Of a DNA stretch of 64,000 bases, positions 56,148-64,000 are shown piece after piece. The notes below the pieces were generated by a model. It was not told the origin of the DNA and did not search any database. It was given only the letters and a program-made list of their open reading frames with translations. This stretch comes from an uncultured Prevotellaceae bacterium (GTDB taxonomy: Bacteria > Bacteroidota > Bacteroidia > Bacteroidales > Muribaculaceae), in the NCBI GenBank assembly GCA_937916085.1, contig CALGGO010000014.1:1-64000 (forward strand), written 5' to 3'. Position 1 is the stretch's first letter. Every line of letters begins with the position of its first letter. A program made the position numbers and the translations under genes.

Positions 56148-57371
56148 ATGACACCATTAATTGAACGTTTTATCAAGTATGTGAAGTTTGAAACCACTAG
56201 TGATGAGAACTCTGGCGTAACACCCTCTACCCCAACTCAAATGGTCTTCGCCAAAGAGCTGAAGAAAGACCTGGAGGAGATGGGGCTTAGCGAGGTGGTG
56301 CTCGACGACAACGGCTACCTCTATGCTACCTTGCCCGCCAACACCGACAAGCCCATTCCCACCTTAGGCTTTATCGCACACATGGACACCGCCCCCGACA
56401 TGAGCGGCCGTGACGTGAAGCCGCGCATCATCGAGAAATATGCTGGCGGAGCAATCACACTCAACGAGGAGCAAGGCATCGTGCTCGACCCGGTGCAGTT
56501 CCCCGAACTCGACGACCACATTGGCCAGGACCTTATCGTCACCGACGGCACTACCCTGCTCGGTGCCGATGACAAGGCTGGTATCGCCGAGATTGTCACT
56601 GCCATCGAGTGGTTCCAGCAGCACCCCGAGGTGAAGCACGGCAAGATACGCATAGGCTTCAACCCCGACGAGGAAATTGGACTCGGTGCCCACAAGTTTG
56701 ACGTGGAGAAATTCGGCTGCGACTGGGCATATACTATGGATGGCGGTGCCGAGGGCGAGCTGGAGTATGAGAACTTCAACGCCGCCAGCGCCAGAATCAC
56801 CATCAAAGGTCTCAATGTGCATCCTGGAATGGCGAAGAACAAGATGATAAACGCCATCCTCGTTGGCAACAAACTCATGTCGCTGCTGCCCGAGAGCCAG
56901 ACTCCCGCCACCACCGAGAAATATGAGGGCTTCTACCACATCGTGGGCATCGAGGGAACAGTTGAGGAGTGCAAACTCACCTACATCATCCGTGACCACG
57001 ACCGCAAGCGCTTCGAGGAGCGCAAAGCCGAGGTGGAGCGCATCGTGGCGTTCATCAACGGCACCTATGGCGACATCGCTACTGTAGAGCTCAAAGACCA
57101 GTATTACAACATGCGCGAGAAGATTGAGCCGGTGATGCACATCATCGAGACTGCCGAGCAAGCCATGGAGCGCGCCGGCGTGAAGCCCAAAGTGCAGCCC
57201 ATACGCGGCGGCACCGACGGAGCACAGCTCTCGTTCAAGAACCTCCCCTGCCCCAACATCTTCGCCGGAGGAATGAACATGCACGGCCGCTACGAGTACG
57301 TCTCAATCCAAGCCATGGAAAAAGCCATGATGACAGTAGTGGAAATCTGCAAAATCGTCGCCGAGAAATAA
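56148..57371 (+). CDS. pepT: Peptidase T (tripeptide aminopeptidase)
   Basis: A cytoplasmic M20-family zinc peptidase that removes the N-terminal residue of tripeptides. It is 407 residues, the usual length. It starts MTPLIERFIKYVKFETTSD. Zinc and catalytic residues are in GFIAHMDTAPDMSG, TTLLGADDKAGIAEIV, GFNPDEEIGLGAHKFD, WAYTMDGGAEGELEYENFN and PIRGGTDGAQLSF. A 54-codon upstream extension is open but precedes the promoter. It may also act on peptides freed by wall turnover, but this is a housekeeping family. Confidence 0.95.
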   Translation: MTPLIERFIKYVKFETTSDENSGVTPSTPTQMVFAKELKKDLEEMGLSEVVLDDNGYLYATLPANTDKPIPTLGFIAHMDTAPDMSGRDVKPRIIEKYAGGAITLNEEQGIVLDPVQFPELDDHIGQDLIVTDGTTLLGADDKAGIAEIVTAIEWFQQHPEVKHGKIRIGFNPDEEIGLGAHKFDVEKFGCDWAYTMDGGAEGELEYENFNAASARITIKGLNVHPGMAKNKMINAILVGNKLMSLLPESQTPATTEKYEGFYHIVGIEGTVEECKLTYIIRDHDRKRFEERKAEVERIVAFINGTYGDIATVELKDQYYNMREKIEPVMHIIETAEQAMERAGVKPKVQPIRGGTDGAQLSFKNLPCPNIFAGGMNMHGRYEYVSIQAMEKAMMTVVEICKIVAEK

Positions 57372-57554
57372 CACTCGTCTTCTATTATAGATTGACAACT
57401 ATAACAAAACTATCATCCACATCTCCAGAGGCCATCCTTTGGGGATGTTTTTATGCTTAAGGACTGCTTTGGGACAGTTTTGTGTTTTTTTCTATTTTCT
57501 CAGTTTCGGCGACAATGTCACCGATTACTCTGGACAGCATGACTGCTTGGGTGA

Positions 57555-57575
57555 TTGCGAGACTGACGCTCGCAA
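57555..57575. repeat. TTGCGAG/CTCGCAA mini-inverted repeat, copy 2 (loop reversed)
   Basis: TTGCGAG-ACTGACG-CTCGCAA, the exact reverse complement of the copy at 54417-54437. Confidence 0.7.
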
Positions 57576-57670
57576 TACTTTGACGCCTACTATTTGGTTG
57601 TGTTTTCCACATTTTTTCAGAAAAAAATATTTTTTCTTGGGATAATGGTTGTTATGAAATGATTTTTGTG

Positions 57671-57678
57671 TAACTTTG
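57671..57678 (+). promoter_or_regulatory. Bacteroidota -7 box for nnr
   Basis: TAACTTTG, 93 bases before ATG 57772. Confidence 0.5.
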
Positions 57679-57771
57679 TGGTTTGAAATGAAAAAGTGGG
57701 CCATTTTTCTTTTTTATGAGATATTTTATGCGAAAATGGCTGTTGCATAACGACAAAACGAGTAATTTGAT

Positions 57772-59301
57772 ATGAAGATTTTCACCAATGAGGCTATCAA
57801 GAAAATAGATAGAGAGACTATAGCTAACGAAGGCATCACCGAGCTGGAGCTGATGGAGCGCGCAGCATCGGCAGTGACCTACGAGATTATGTCGCGGTGG
57901 CGCACCAACAAGCGCATCATCATCTTTGCTGGTCCTGGCAACAATGGCGGCGACGCGTTGGCAGTGGCACGCATGCTCTATGAACAGGGCTATCACCCTG
58001 AGGTGTTCTTGTTTAACATACGTTCGTCGCATCTGAGCGAGTGCTGCGCAGCTAACCGTGAGCGCCTGCTGGAGATGGCCGACATCGACTTCACCGAGAT
58101 TATCGACAACTTCAACCCTCCTGAGCTGGGTCCCAACGATGTGGTTATCGACGGTCTCTTTGGCTCGGGTCTCCACAGTCCACTCAGGGGCGGCTACACC
58201 TCGCTAGTGCAGTATATCAATAACAGCGAGGCTTTCATTGTCGCCATCGATATGCCTTCGGGCCTGTTTTGCGAGTGGAACGAGGGCATCGATCGCCGCA
58301 ACATCATCCGCGCTGACCTCACCCTGACTTTTGGCGCAAAGAAGCTGTCGTTCTTCTTCAGCGAGAACGCCGAGTGCATAGGAGAATGTGTGGTGCTCGA
58401 CATCGACCTCAGCCCTACCGCCATCGCCGCCACACCAGCCGACTTCTACCTCATCGAGAAAGAGGATGTGCGCGAGAAGCTACAGCCTCTTGACCCGTTC
58501 ATCAACAAATATGACAACGGCACTCTATACCTCGTTGCCGGCAGCTACGGCATGATGGGTGCTGCCATACTCGCGGCACGCGGAGCGCTACGCATTGGTG
58601 CCGGGCTGGTGACCGTGCATGGTCCAGCCACTGCCAACACCATCATGCAGACCGCCTGCCCCGAGGCCCTCTTTGAGTCGGACAGCAGCGACATCTGCAC
58701 AACCAACATCAACATCAAGCGCCGCTATAGCGTGGTGGCACTGGGTCCTGGTATGGGCACCAACGACGAGACTATCGATGCTGTTGACCATTTCTTGAAG
58801 AACTACCGCAAACCGTGCCTGCTCGATGCCGACGCCCTCAACTGCATAGCCGCCCGCCCCATGCTATTGCGCAGCATCCCCAAAGGCTCAATCATCACGC
58901 CTCACTCAGGAGAGTTTGACCGCCTATTCCAGAACTCCAACGAGCGCAACATCACCGATGAGGCCCGCCTCAAGCGTGCCATCAACGTGTCGCGAAACCA
59001 CAATATCACCGTTGTTCTCAAGGGGCACTACACTATGACGGTGCGCCCCGACGGCAAGGTGTATATCAACAGCAGCGGCAACCCTGGCATGGCGACAGCA
59101 GGCAGCGGCGACGTGCTAACAGGCATCATCTCGGGACTCATATCACAAGGCTACTCCCCCGACAGCAGCGTGTGGATGGGCGTCTTCATCCACGGTCACG
59201 CCGGCGACCTGGCAGCCACTAAGCAAGGCGAACAAAGCCTCATTGCCAGCGATATTGTAGATAACATAGGACCTGCGATAGTGGATATAAAGCTTAAGTG
59301 A
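57772..59301 (+). CDS. nnr: Bifunctional NAD(P)H-hydrate epimerase / ADP-dependent NAD(P)H-hydrate dehydratase
   Basis: A metabolite-repair enzyme of 509 residues that restores hydrated NAD(P)H. The N-terminal YjeF_N epimerase domain (about 1-215) has FAGPGNNGGDALAVARML and VVIDGLFGSGLHSPLRG. The C-terminal ribokinase-like dehydratase (about 225-500) has GSYGMMGAAILAARGALRIGAGLVTVH, VALGPGMGTND, ITPHSGEFDRLF and GNPGMATAGSGDVLTGIISGL. The final codons overlap an AAGTGAT heptamer array, so the stop TGA is itself part of the repeat. Confidence 0.95.
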   Translation: MKIFTNEAIKKIDRETIANEGITELELMERAASAVTYEIMSRWRTNKRIIIFAGPGNNGGDALAVARMLYEQGYHPEVFLFNIRSSHLSECCAANRERLLEMADIDFTEIIDNFNPPELGPNDVVIDGLFGSGLHSPLRGGYTSLVQYINNSEAFIVAIDMPSGLFCEWNEGIDRRNIIRADLTLTFGAKKLSFFFSENAECIGECVVLDIDLSPTAIAATPADFYLIEKEDVREKLQPLDPFINKYDNGTLYLVAGSYGMMGAAILAARGALRIGAGLVTVHGPATANTIMQTACPEALFESDSSDICTTNINIKRRYSVVALGPGMGTNDETIDAVDHFLKNYRKPCLLDADALNCIAARPMLLRSIPKGSIITPHSGEFDRLFQNSNERNITDEARLKRAINVSRNHNITVVLKGHYTMTVRPDGKVYINSSGNPGMATAGSGDVLTGIISGLISQGYSPDSSVWMGVFIHGHAGDLAATKQGEQSLIASDIVDNIGPAIVDIKLK

Positions 59302-59415
59302 TAAGTGATAAGTGATAAGTGTCTAGAAATTCTAGAAATTCTAGACATTCTAGACATTCTAGATAATCTAGATATTCTTGAAGAACCAGCGAGCAACGCG
59401 AGCGGCACAAACCCT
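59296..59415. repeat. AAGTGAT heptamers, TCTAGA 9-mers and ACCAGCGAGC unit joined
   Basis: AAGTGAT three times, then six 9-base words (TCTAGAAAT, TCTAGAAAT, TCTAGACAT, TCTAGACAT, TCTAGATAA, TCTAGATAT), then one AACCAGCGAGCAACGCGAGC unit. Three period families sit end to end, beginning within the last codons of nnr. Confidence 0.9.
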
Positions 59416-59576
59416 TTAATATATCCCATTTTAAGTTAAAATATGTTTTTTCCTTCAATTTTTGGGTTTAGTTTTTGAGTAGAGGTTACAGATTGTAAGC
59501 ACCGCAATGGTGGTAAAAGCGGAGTAAAACACATAAAATCAGTTTACAAACGTAAATGTTACAGAACGTAAAGGAT

Positions 59577-59596
59577 GGTTGCCCATGTGGGCAGCC
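59577..59596. promoter_or_regulatory. Inverted repeat overlapping the -33 region of the NlpC/P60 gene
   Basis: GGTTGCCCA and TGGGCAGCC form a nine-base dyad just upstream of the -7 box at 59602. It could be an operator. Confidence 0.4.
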
Positions 59597-59601
59597 ATTT
59601 G

Positions 59602-59609
59602 TAATTTTG
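59602..59609 (+). promoter_or_regulatory. Bacteroidota promoter for the NlpC/P60 gene
   Basis: TAATTTTG at -7, with TTG 59579-59581 about 20 bases upstream. ATG is at 59692. Confidence 0.55.
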
Positions 59610-59691
59610 TGCCATAAAATCAAGAATTAAAGACTTGTGAGCCTGTATTGTTACACATCTCAAAGTCAATGTATAACAAATAATTAGAGTA

Positions 59692-60288
59692 ATGAAGTTA
59701 TTTTCAAAGTATTTTATTTTCACATTAGTATCAGTTTTATTCATTAATATCTCAGCTACCGCTGCCGAACCAGAGCCCAGCCAAACTAAGGGCATTAAGG
59801 AGTCATCTAAAATCAACAAAGAAAACACCCTACAGATTGAGAACCTCCTCAATTTTGCTTACAGATTTAAAGGCGTTCCCTACCGCTTGGGCGCAAACGG
59901 TCCTCACCGCTTTGACTGCTCGGGTTTCACCAGCTATGTGTTTAAAGCATTTGGATACAAACTCGCTCGCCGTGCCAGCCTGCAAGTTCACAACGGCAAG
60001 AGAGTGGAGCGCGGAAACCTGCAGCCTGGCGACCTGGTGTTCTTTGGCGGACGCAGCAACCGCGGCGGCATAGGCCATGTGGGCATCATCACCGAAGTTG
60101 ACGCCAACGGTCACGACTTCCACTTCATCCACGCCTCAACACGCAACGGCATCACCGTGAACCACTCAAGCGACAGCTATTACCGAGCTCGCTACCGCGG
60201 TGCCTGCCGAGTGATACAACCCGCCGAACCAGAGCTCTCACTCCTCGACGGAATTGAAGAAATCAAGATAAACGCAATAAACGAGTAA
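59692..60288 (+). CDS. C40 family (NlpC/P60) peptidase
   Basis: An exported gamma-D-Glu-diaminopimelate-type endopeptidase acting on peptidoglycan stems. It is 198 residues with a signal peptide (1-24). The NlpC/P60 domain holds the catalytic Cys in HRFDCSGFTSYVF (Cys near 82), His in GGIGHVGIITEVD and a second polar residue in HFIHASTRNGITV. A short Ser/Lys-rich linker precedes the domain. The gene is monocistronic. Confidence 0.93.
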   Translation: MKLFSKYFIFTLVSVLFINISATAAEPEPSQTKGIKESSKINKENTLQIENLLNFAYRFKGVPYRLGANGPHRFDCSGFTSYVFKAFGYKLARRASLQVHNGKRVERGNLQPGDLVFFGGRSNRGGIGHVGIITEVDANGHDFHFIHASTRNGITVNHSSDSYYRARYRGACRVIQPAEPELSLLDGIEEIKINAINE

Positions 60289-60351
60289 AATGAATGCAGC
60301 GGCCGACAACAATGATTGCCGGCCGCAGTTATTTTGTTTAACCGATCTCGG

Positions 60352-61965
60352 TTAAAGATGCATTTTAATTCTCTCGGCGGCACCTTTCTCGGAAACTATC
60401 TCATCGAGGCCGAAACATTGCTTGATGGCTTTCCTGATGGCTGTCGCCTCGCGTCCATTACCCTTGAGGATTTTGAGTACTATCTTGATATACTCCTCTC
60501 GGCTCTTGAGTCCGCACAGCCCTGCCACTCCGCTCTGCGTGAGCATAAGTTTCTGGTTATAGACCATGAGCACCTTTTCGTAATCCTTCTTCTGGACATA
60601 CACATGGAACTCGCGACATAGCATCTCGTAGATGCCTCGCGGATTTATCTCGTTGACGAGGTCAATCATGTGGTCCTCTAGTGCGCTGATGTTGCGGAAC
60701 TTCATGTCAACCCTAATCTCGATATCGTGCTTCACGCGGTGGCGGGTGTGCATGAGCGCCTGCTGCTTAATCTCGTTGTCGAAGTTCTTGATAACCGCAC
60801 GACTCACGCTGGCAAACACGTCGTTCTCATTCTTGTGGCGATATTTAGCCACGGCGCGCACCACGCCCTCGAGCATGAGGATGTTCTCAATCTCGGCAAC
60901 GTTAGGCACGAGAATCTTTTTCTTGCGCAGATATTCCACCTCTTTCTCATCGCGACGGTCGCGGTCAACGATGCCCCAGCTATCGAGGTGATGCAGAGCC
61001 TCCAACCCGTTGAATGAGCGCACACTCTCTATCACCTTGTTGCAACTGCCCAATGCCTTGACGGTATATTCGGGGAACACCAGCGAGTAGAGCCTGGAGT
61101 CGATGCTGTGCTCGTCGTCGCCCTCGACAAAGAGCACCGGTTTGCGCGTGCCCAGGAGGTCGATGTAGAGGCTGTCGCTTAGATTGCTACTCGAGTTCAA
61201 GACCTCATAGTCCCAAGTCTCCATCTCGGGGTTGAAATCCTTGACCCACACACATTTGTTATCGACACGCGAACTGGCGAAATCCACATCGTGGGTGCTA
61301 TATACAAAGGTGCAGTCGGGTCGCATCTCCTCAATCACGTTCCACAGAGTGTGCATGATTGATGGGTGGATGAATGTCTCGGGGTCGTCAACAAAGATCA
61401 CGGCGTCTTCCATGGCATATAGCACGGCTCCCAGGTAGTAGAGCACCGCCTTCTCTCCATCGCTAAGTCGCAACGACGAATATTTGTCGCTCTGCCCCTC
61501 GGTGGTAAACAGTATCTTACCGTTCTCACGCAGCACCTTGTTTTTTGGGAACACTTCCTGCCACATCTTCACCACTTTGTCGAGCTTGGTCTTGGGAAGC
61601 TCTATCGCCTCGCCCATCAGCTGGTGAGCCTTAAAGTTCATCAGGTCGCGGAACTCATCAATGAGCATCACATAACTCAGCTTGTCGAACTCGCTCCTGG
61701 CAGTGTTCACCACCTGCTGCATGTTCTGGTTTAGCTTGTCGAAACGTTCCTCTATCGAGCCTTTGAGCTGCGGTCGGTTGTCTTCGACAGGGAAAATGGC
61801 GCGCAACGCCGAGATGCGATAAGCCTGCTCTCCACACTGCTCCACGAGCTTGTTGCAGAAGCGTGTCTTACCCGCACCATTGGCACCAATAATGGTCACC
61901 TGACGCACATCCCTGAGGATTTCGCCCTTTTTACCAGTAATCTTGTTGGGAAGTAATAGATCCAT
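60352..61965 (-). CDS. AAA ATPase fused to a DUF4435 (TOPRIM-like) domain, candidate PARIS-like defence protein
   Basis: A 537-residue protein with an SMC/OLD-type ATPase (about 1-290): Walker A IIGANGAGKTRF (residues 25-36), signature LRLSDGEKAVL, Walker B AVIFVDDPETFIHP and switch STHDVDFA. The C-terminal DUF4435 domain (about 295-537) has the TOPRIM acidic residues VLFVEGDDEHS, GIVDRDRRDEKE and AEIENILM. The same ATPase-DUF4435 pairing makes up the PARIS anti-phage system (AriA and AriB, sometimes fused). No partner genes are nearby. A housekeeping role is also possible, since related proteins are widespread in Bacteroidales. Confidence 0.82.
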   Translation of the reverse strand: MDLLLPNKITGKKGEILRDVRQVTIIGANGAGKTRFCNKLVEQCGEQAYRISALRAIFPVEDNRPQLKGSIEERFDKLNQNMQQVVNTARSEFDKLSYVMLIDEFRDLMNFKAHQLMGEAIELPKTKLDKVVKMWQEVFPKNKVLRENGKILFTTEGQSDKYSSLRLSDGEKAVLYYLGAVLYAMEDAVIFVDDPETFIHPSIMHTLWNVIEEMRPDCTFVYSTHDVDFASSRVDNKCVWVKDFNPEMETWDYEVLNSSSNLSDSLYIDLLGTRKPVLFVEGDDEHSIDSRLYSLVFPEYTVKALGSCNKVIESVRSFNGLEALHHLDSWGIVDRDRRDEKEVEYLRKKKILVPNVAEIENILMLEGVVRAVAKYRHKNENDVFASVSRAVIKNFDNEIKQQALMHTRHRVKHDIEIRVDMKFRNISALEDHMIDLVNEINPRGIYEMLCREFHVYVQKKDYEKVLMVYNQKLMLTQSGVAGLCGLKSREEYIKIVLKILKGNGREATAIRKAIKQCFGLDEIVSEKGAAERIKMHL

Positions 61966-61970
61966 AGTAT

Positions 61971-62012
61971 TTTAGCTAACAAGCAGACATGTCAACGAGC
62001 AACAAGGCAATA
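61971..62012. repeat. AGCTAAC element, degenerate left half
   Basis: TTAGCTAACAAGCAGACATG, TCAACGAGCAACAAGGCAATAAAAG resembles the left arm and centre of the elements at 36225 and 32796. It lies just upstream of the AAA-DUF4435 start codon. Confidence 0.55.
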
Positions 62013-62059
62013 AAAGTCGATGAAACTCGCATTAGAGTCCACTTAAATTATTGACGATT

Positions 62060-63247
62060 TTACAGTTCCTTGGCGAGCTCGCGGCCGTAGCTGCGGCATT
62101 GCTCGATAGCAGCCTGGTCGGGAACCCACTGGATGCGGATGCCGTCGTTGATGAGCTCAAAGCCGCAACCTTCGAGCAGTCCGTTGAGCAGCTTCACGCC
62201 CTCACCGCTCCATCCGAAGCTACCGAATGCCGCCGCTTTCTTGTTTTTGAGCTTCATGCCTTTAGCCATCTCGAGCAGCCCGGTGACGGCATGAGCCAAG
62301 CCATTGTTGATGGTTGGCGAGCCCACGAGCACCGCCTTCGAGGCGAAGATGTCGGTGAGGACGTCGTTCTTGTCCTCCTTAGCCGCATTGTAAATCTTCA
62401 CCTCCACCTCTGGGTCAGCCTCCTGAATGCCTCGCGCTATCTCCTGCGCCATGGTGCGGGTGCTGTTCCACATTGTGTCATAGACGATAGTCACCATGTT
62501 CTCTTGATAGCTTGCAGCCCATTCTTGGTATTTCTCGATTATCATGCCAATGTTCTTGCGCCAAATCACGCCGTGGCTCGGGCACACCATGTTGAGCGGC
62601 AGGTTCATGGCAAGGATTTCCTTCACTTTGCGAGTCACCATCATGCTGAACGGTGCGAGGATGTTGGCATAGTATTTCTTTGCCTCATAGAGCATCTCCG
62701 CCATATCCACACGGTCGTCGTAGAGCGACTCGGTGGCGTAGTGCTGGCCGAAGCCGTCATTGGAGAATAGGATGTTCTCGCCGTCCATGTAGGTGAACAT
62801 CGTGTCGGGCCAGTGCAGCATGGGAGCCTCGATAAAGGTAAGCGCGCTTTCGCCTATCTCGAGTTTGTCGCCAGTCTTCACGGTCACGAAGTTCCAGTCC
62901 TGATGGTAGTGCCCCTGGATAATGGCCTTGCCCTTGGCGGTGCAGTAGATGGGCACATCGGGAATCTCGCGCATCAGCTCGGGCAACGCGCCGCTGTGGT
63001 CGCTCTCGTTGTGCTGCATGATGATGGCGTCGATGGTCTTGAGGTCAACCACCTCTTTCAGTCGCGCCACAAACTCACGGTCGTAAGGTCCCCACACGGT
63101 GTCGATGAGGACAGTTTTCTTGTCCTTAATTAGATAGGAATTATAGCTTGACCCCTTAAAGGTTGATAACTCGTCGCCATGGAAATGAGTGAGTTCCCAG
63201 TCAACTTTACCCACCCAAGTCACTTTTTCGGTAATTTTCTTAGACAT
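62060..63247 (-). CDS. FprA family A-type flavoprotein (flavodiiron protein)
   Basis: A cytoplasmic O2 and/or NO reductase that protects anaerobes. It is 395 residues. The metallo-beta-lactamase-like domain has diiron ligands H79, E81, D83 and H84 in MQHNESDHSGAL, with further ligands in APMLHWPDTMFTY and CPSHGVIW. The C-terminal flavodoxin domain begins VTIVYDTMWNSTRTMAQEIA (about 252) and contains LVGSPTINNGLAHAVTGLL. No rubredoxin domain is attached, so a separate electron donor is needed. Confidence 0.94.
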   Translation of the reverse strand: MSKKITEKVTWVGKVDWELTHFHGDELSTFKGSSYNSYLIKDKKTVLIDTVWGPYDREFVARLKEVVDLKTIDAIIMQHNESDHSGALPELMREIPDVPIYCTAKGKAIIQGHYHQDWNFVTVKTGDKLEIGESALTFIEAPMLHWPDTMFTYMDGENILFSNDGFGQHYATESLYDDRVDMAEMLYEAKKYYANILAPFSMMVTRKVKEILAMNLPLNMVCPSHGVIWRKNIGMIIEKYQEWAASYQENMVTIVYDTMWNSTRTMAQEIARGIQEADPEVEVKIYNAAKEDKNDVLTDIFASKAVLVGSPTINNGLAHAVTGLLEMAKGMKLKNKKAAAFGSFGWSGEGVKLLNGLLEGCGFELINDGIRIQWVPDQAAIEQCRSYGRELAKEL

Positions 63248-63288
63248 TGTTCTTTATGATTTATGGTTGTTATTGAAAATTAAAATCT

Positions 63289-64000
63289 TTAATCGGTGAT
63301 TCCGTTACCAGTATAAAGCTGGTAGTATCGTCCTTGTTGAGCGATAAGCTCGTCGTGAGTGCCTTGCTCGATGATGCGTCCGCGCTCCATGACGACGATG
63401 ATGTCGGCATTGCGCACGGTGCTGAGGCGGTGAGCGATGACGAAGGTGGAGCGGCCGTTCATCAGCGAGTCCATGCCTTGCTGGATGAGTCGCTCGGTGC
63501 GTGTGTCGATGTTGCTCGTCGCCTCGTCGAGGATAAGGGCTGGAGGGCTGGCAACTGCCGCTCGCGCAATGGCGATTAGCTGTCGCTCACCCTGCGAGAG
63601 GTTGCCGCCGTCGGCATTGAGCATGGTGTTATACCCCAACTCCAAGCGAGAAATAAAGTCGTGGGCATGAACTAGCTTGGCGGCCTCTATACACTCCTCA
63701 TCGGTAGCGTTGAGGCGTCCGTAACGAATGTTTTCCATAACCGTGCCTGTGAACAGATGCGTCTCTTGCAGCACCATGCCGAGGCTTCGGCGGAGGTCGG
63801 ACTTGCAGATTGAGGTTATGGGGATATTGTCGTAAGTAATCGTTCCGTCCTGGATTTCGTAGAAGCGGTTGATAAGGTTGGTGATAGTGGTCTTGCCGGC
63901 TCCTGTGCCGCCCACGAGCGCCACCTTCTGCCCCGCCTCGGTGTCGAGGTCGATGTCGAAGAGCACCTGCTTCTCGGGCACATAGCTGAAATCAACTTGC
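63289..64000 (-). CDS. ABC exporter, C-terminal ATPase domain (5' end outside window)
   Basis: The nucleotide-binding domain of a type IV (MsbA/LmrA-like) ABC exporter, on the minus strand and open through the right edge: ...VDFSYVPEKQVLFDIDLDTEAG continues upstream of the window. Walker A is GGTGAGKTT, the Q-loop VLQETHLF, the signature NLSQGERQLIAIARA, Walker B LILDEATSNID and the switch His FVIAHRLSTV. The gene ends at 63289. The membrane domain is beyond the edge, so the substrate cannot be guessed. Confidence 0.93.
   Translation of the reverse strand, partial: QVDFSYVPEKQVLFDIDLDTEAGQKVALVGGTGAGKTTITNLINRFYEIQDGTITYDNIPITSICKSDLRRSLGMVLQETHLFTGTVMENIRYGRLNATDEECIEAAKLVHAHDFISRLELGYNTMLNADGGNLSQGERQLIAIARAAVASPPALILDEATSNIDTRTERLIQQGMDSLMNGRSTFVIAHRLSTVRNADIIVVMERGRIIEQGTHDELIAQQGRYYQLYTGNGITD

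Larger units (their letters stand above)
57372..57771. other. Intergenic region pepT-nnr
   Basis: 400 bases with no credible gene. A weak terminator-like hairpin (CATCC/GGATG, then TTTTTAT) lies at 57433-57453, the TTGCGAG/CTCGCAA mini-inverted repeat at 57555-57575, and a TAACTTTG box at 57671-57678. A 68-codon frame at 57439 is Phe/Leu-rich and unlike any family. Confidence 0.6.

Noticed and set aside
57439..57645. 68-codon frame after pepT
   Set aside because: A Phe/Leu-rich translation with no family features; the region is explained by a terminator, a mini-inverted repeat and a promoter.

Overview
The window is about 64 kb of an ordinary chromosome from a member of the Bacteroidota, order Bacteroidales. 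A gut lineage such as the Muribaculaceae is likely, but the family cannot be settled by eye. The evidence is repeated use of the Bacteroidota -7 promoter box TAnnTTTG, no Shine-Dalgarno dependence, and families typical of the phylum: DUF4251, DUF5683, DUF6089, DUF6242, DUF4922, DUF5009, NamZ/DUF1343, golvesin-type amidases and a T9SS-like sorting tail. There is no rRNA, integrase, transposase or CRISPR array. One tRNA (His) was found.

Layout: 1-1444, lipid-transport ABC pair of MlaF/MlaE type (minus). 1548-3295, GDPD phosphodiesterase and CPBP protease (minus). 3411-6959, DUF4251, DUF486, a candidate sigma-54 small-RNA locus, and an ABC/FtsX pair. 7081-12286, the parA-parB-DUF5683-MltD cluster. 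12398-20734, all minus: vsr, three OmpH/Skp chaperones, BamA, UppS, DUF6089, DUF6242. 21068-28514, DUF4886, RibD, DUF2284, a broken RND efflux operon and its AraC neighbour. 29055-35926, a TolB-like propeller, a dockerin-bearing secreted amidase and a Ca2+ P-type ATPase. 36338-55901, a large peptidoglycan-sugar salvage region. 56148-64000, PepT, Nnr, an NlpC/P60 peptidase, an AAA-DUF4435 candidate defence protein, a flavodiiron protein and a partial ABC exporter.

The metabolic centrepiece is a co-directional run from 37729 to 54373 that ends at an intrinsic terminator. It encodes a secreted amidase, a GT2 glycosyltransferase, a HIT-like DUF4922 protein, a SpoIID-domain protein, an AmpG/MurT-type permease, the NamZ exo-muramidase, a FAD/Fe-S D-lactate dehydrogenase, a NagX-like acyltransferase, a MurK-like kinase, MurQ and an SGNH hydrolase. 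Convergent NagA follows. Read as a pathway: muropeptides are stripped and trimmed to MurNAc, imported, phosphorylated, and split by MurQ into GlcNAc-6-P and D-lactate. D-lactate is oxidised by the operon's own dehydrogenase, and GlcNAc-6-P is deacetylated by NagA.

The most unusual structural feature is the intergenic DNA. It is crowded with dispersed short-unit tandem repeats of 7, 8, 9, 10, 20 and about 85 bp, and with MITE-like inverted-repeat elements in several families. Many lie in 5' leaders between a TAnnTTTG box and the start codon. At least three have entered coding sequence in frame: the GDPD signal peptide, the RibD interior and the C-terminus of the D-lactate dehydrogenase. They resemble in style the heptanucleotide STRR repeats of heterocystous cyanobacteria, but I recognise none as a named family.
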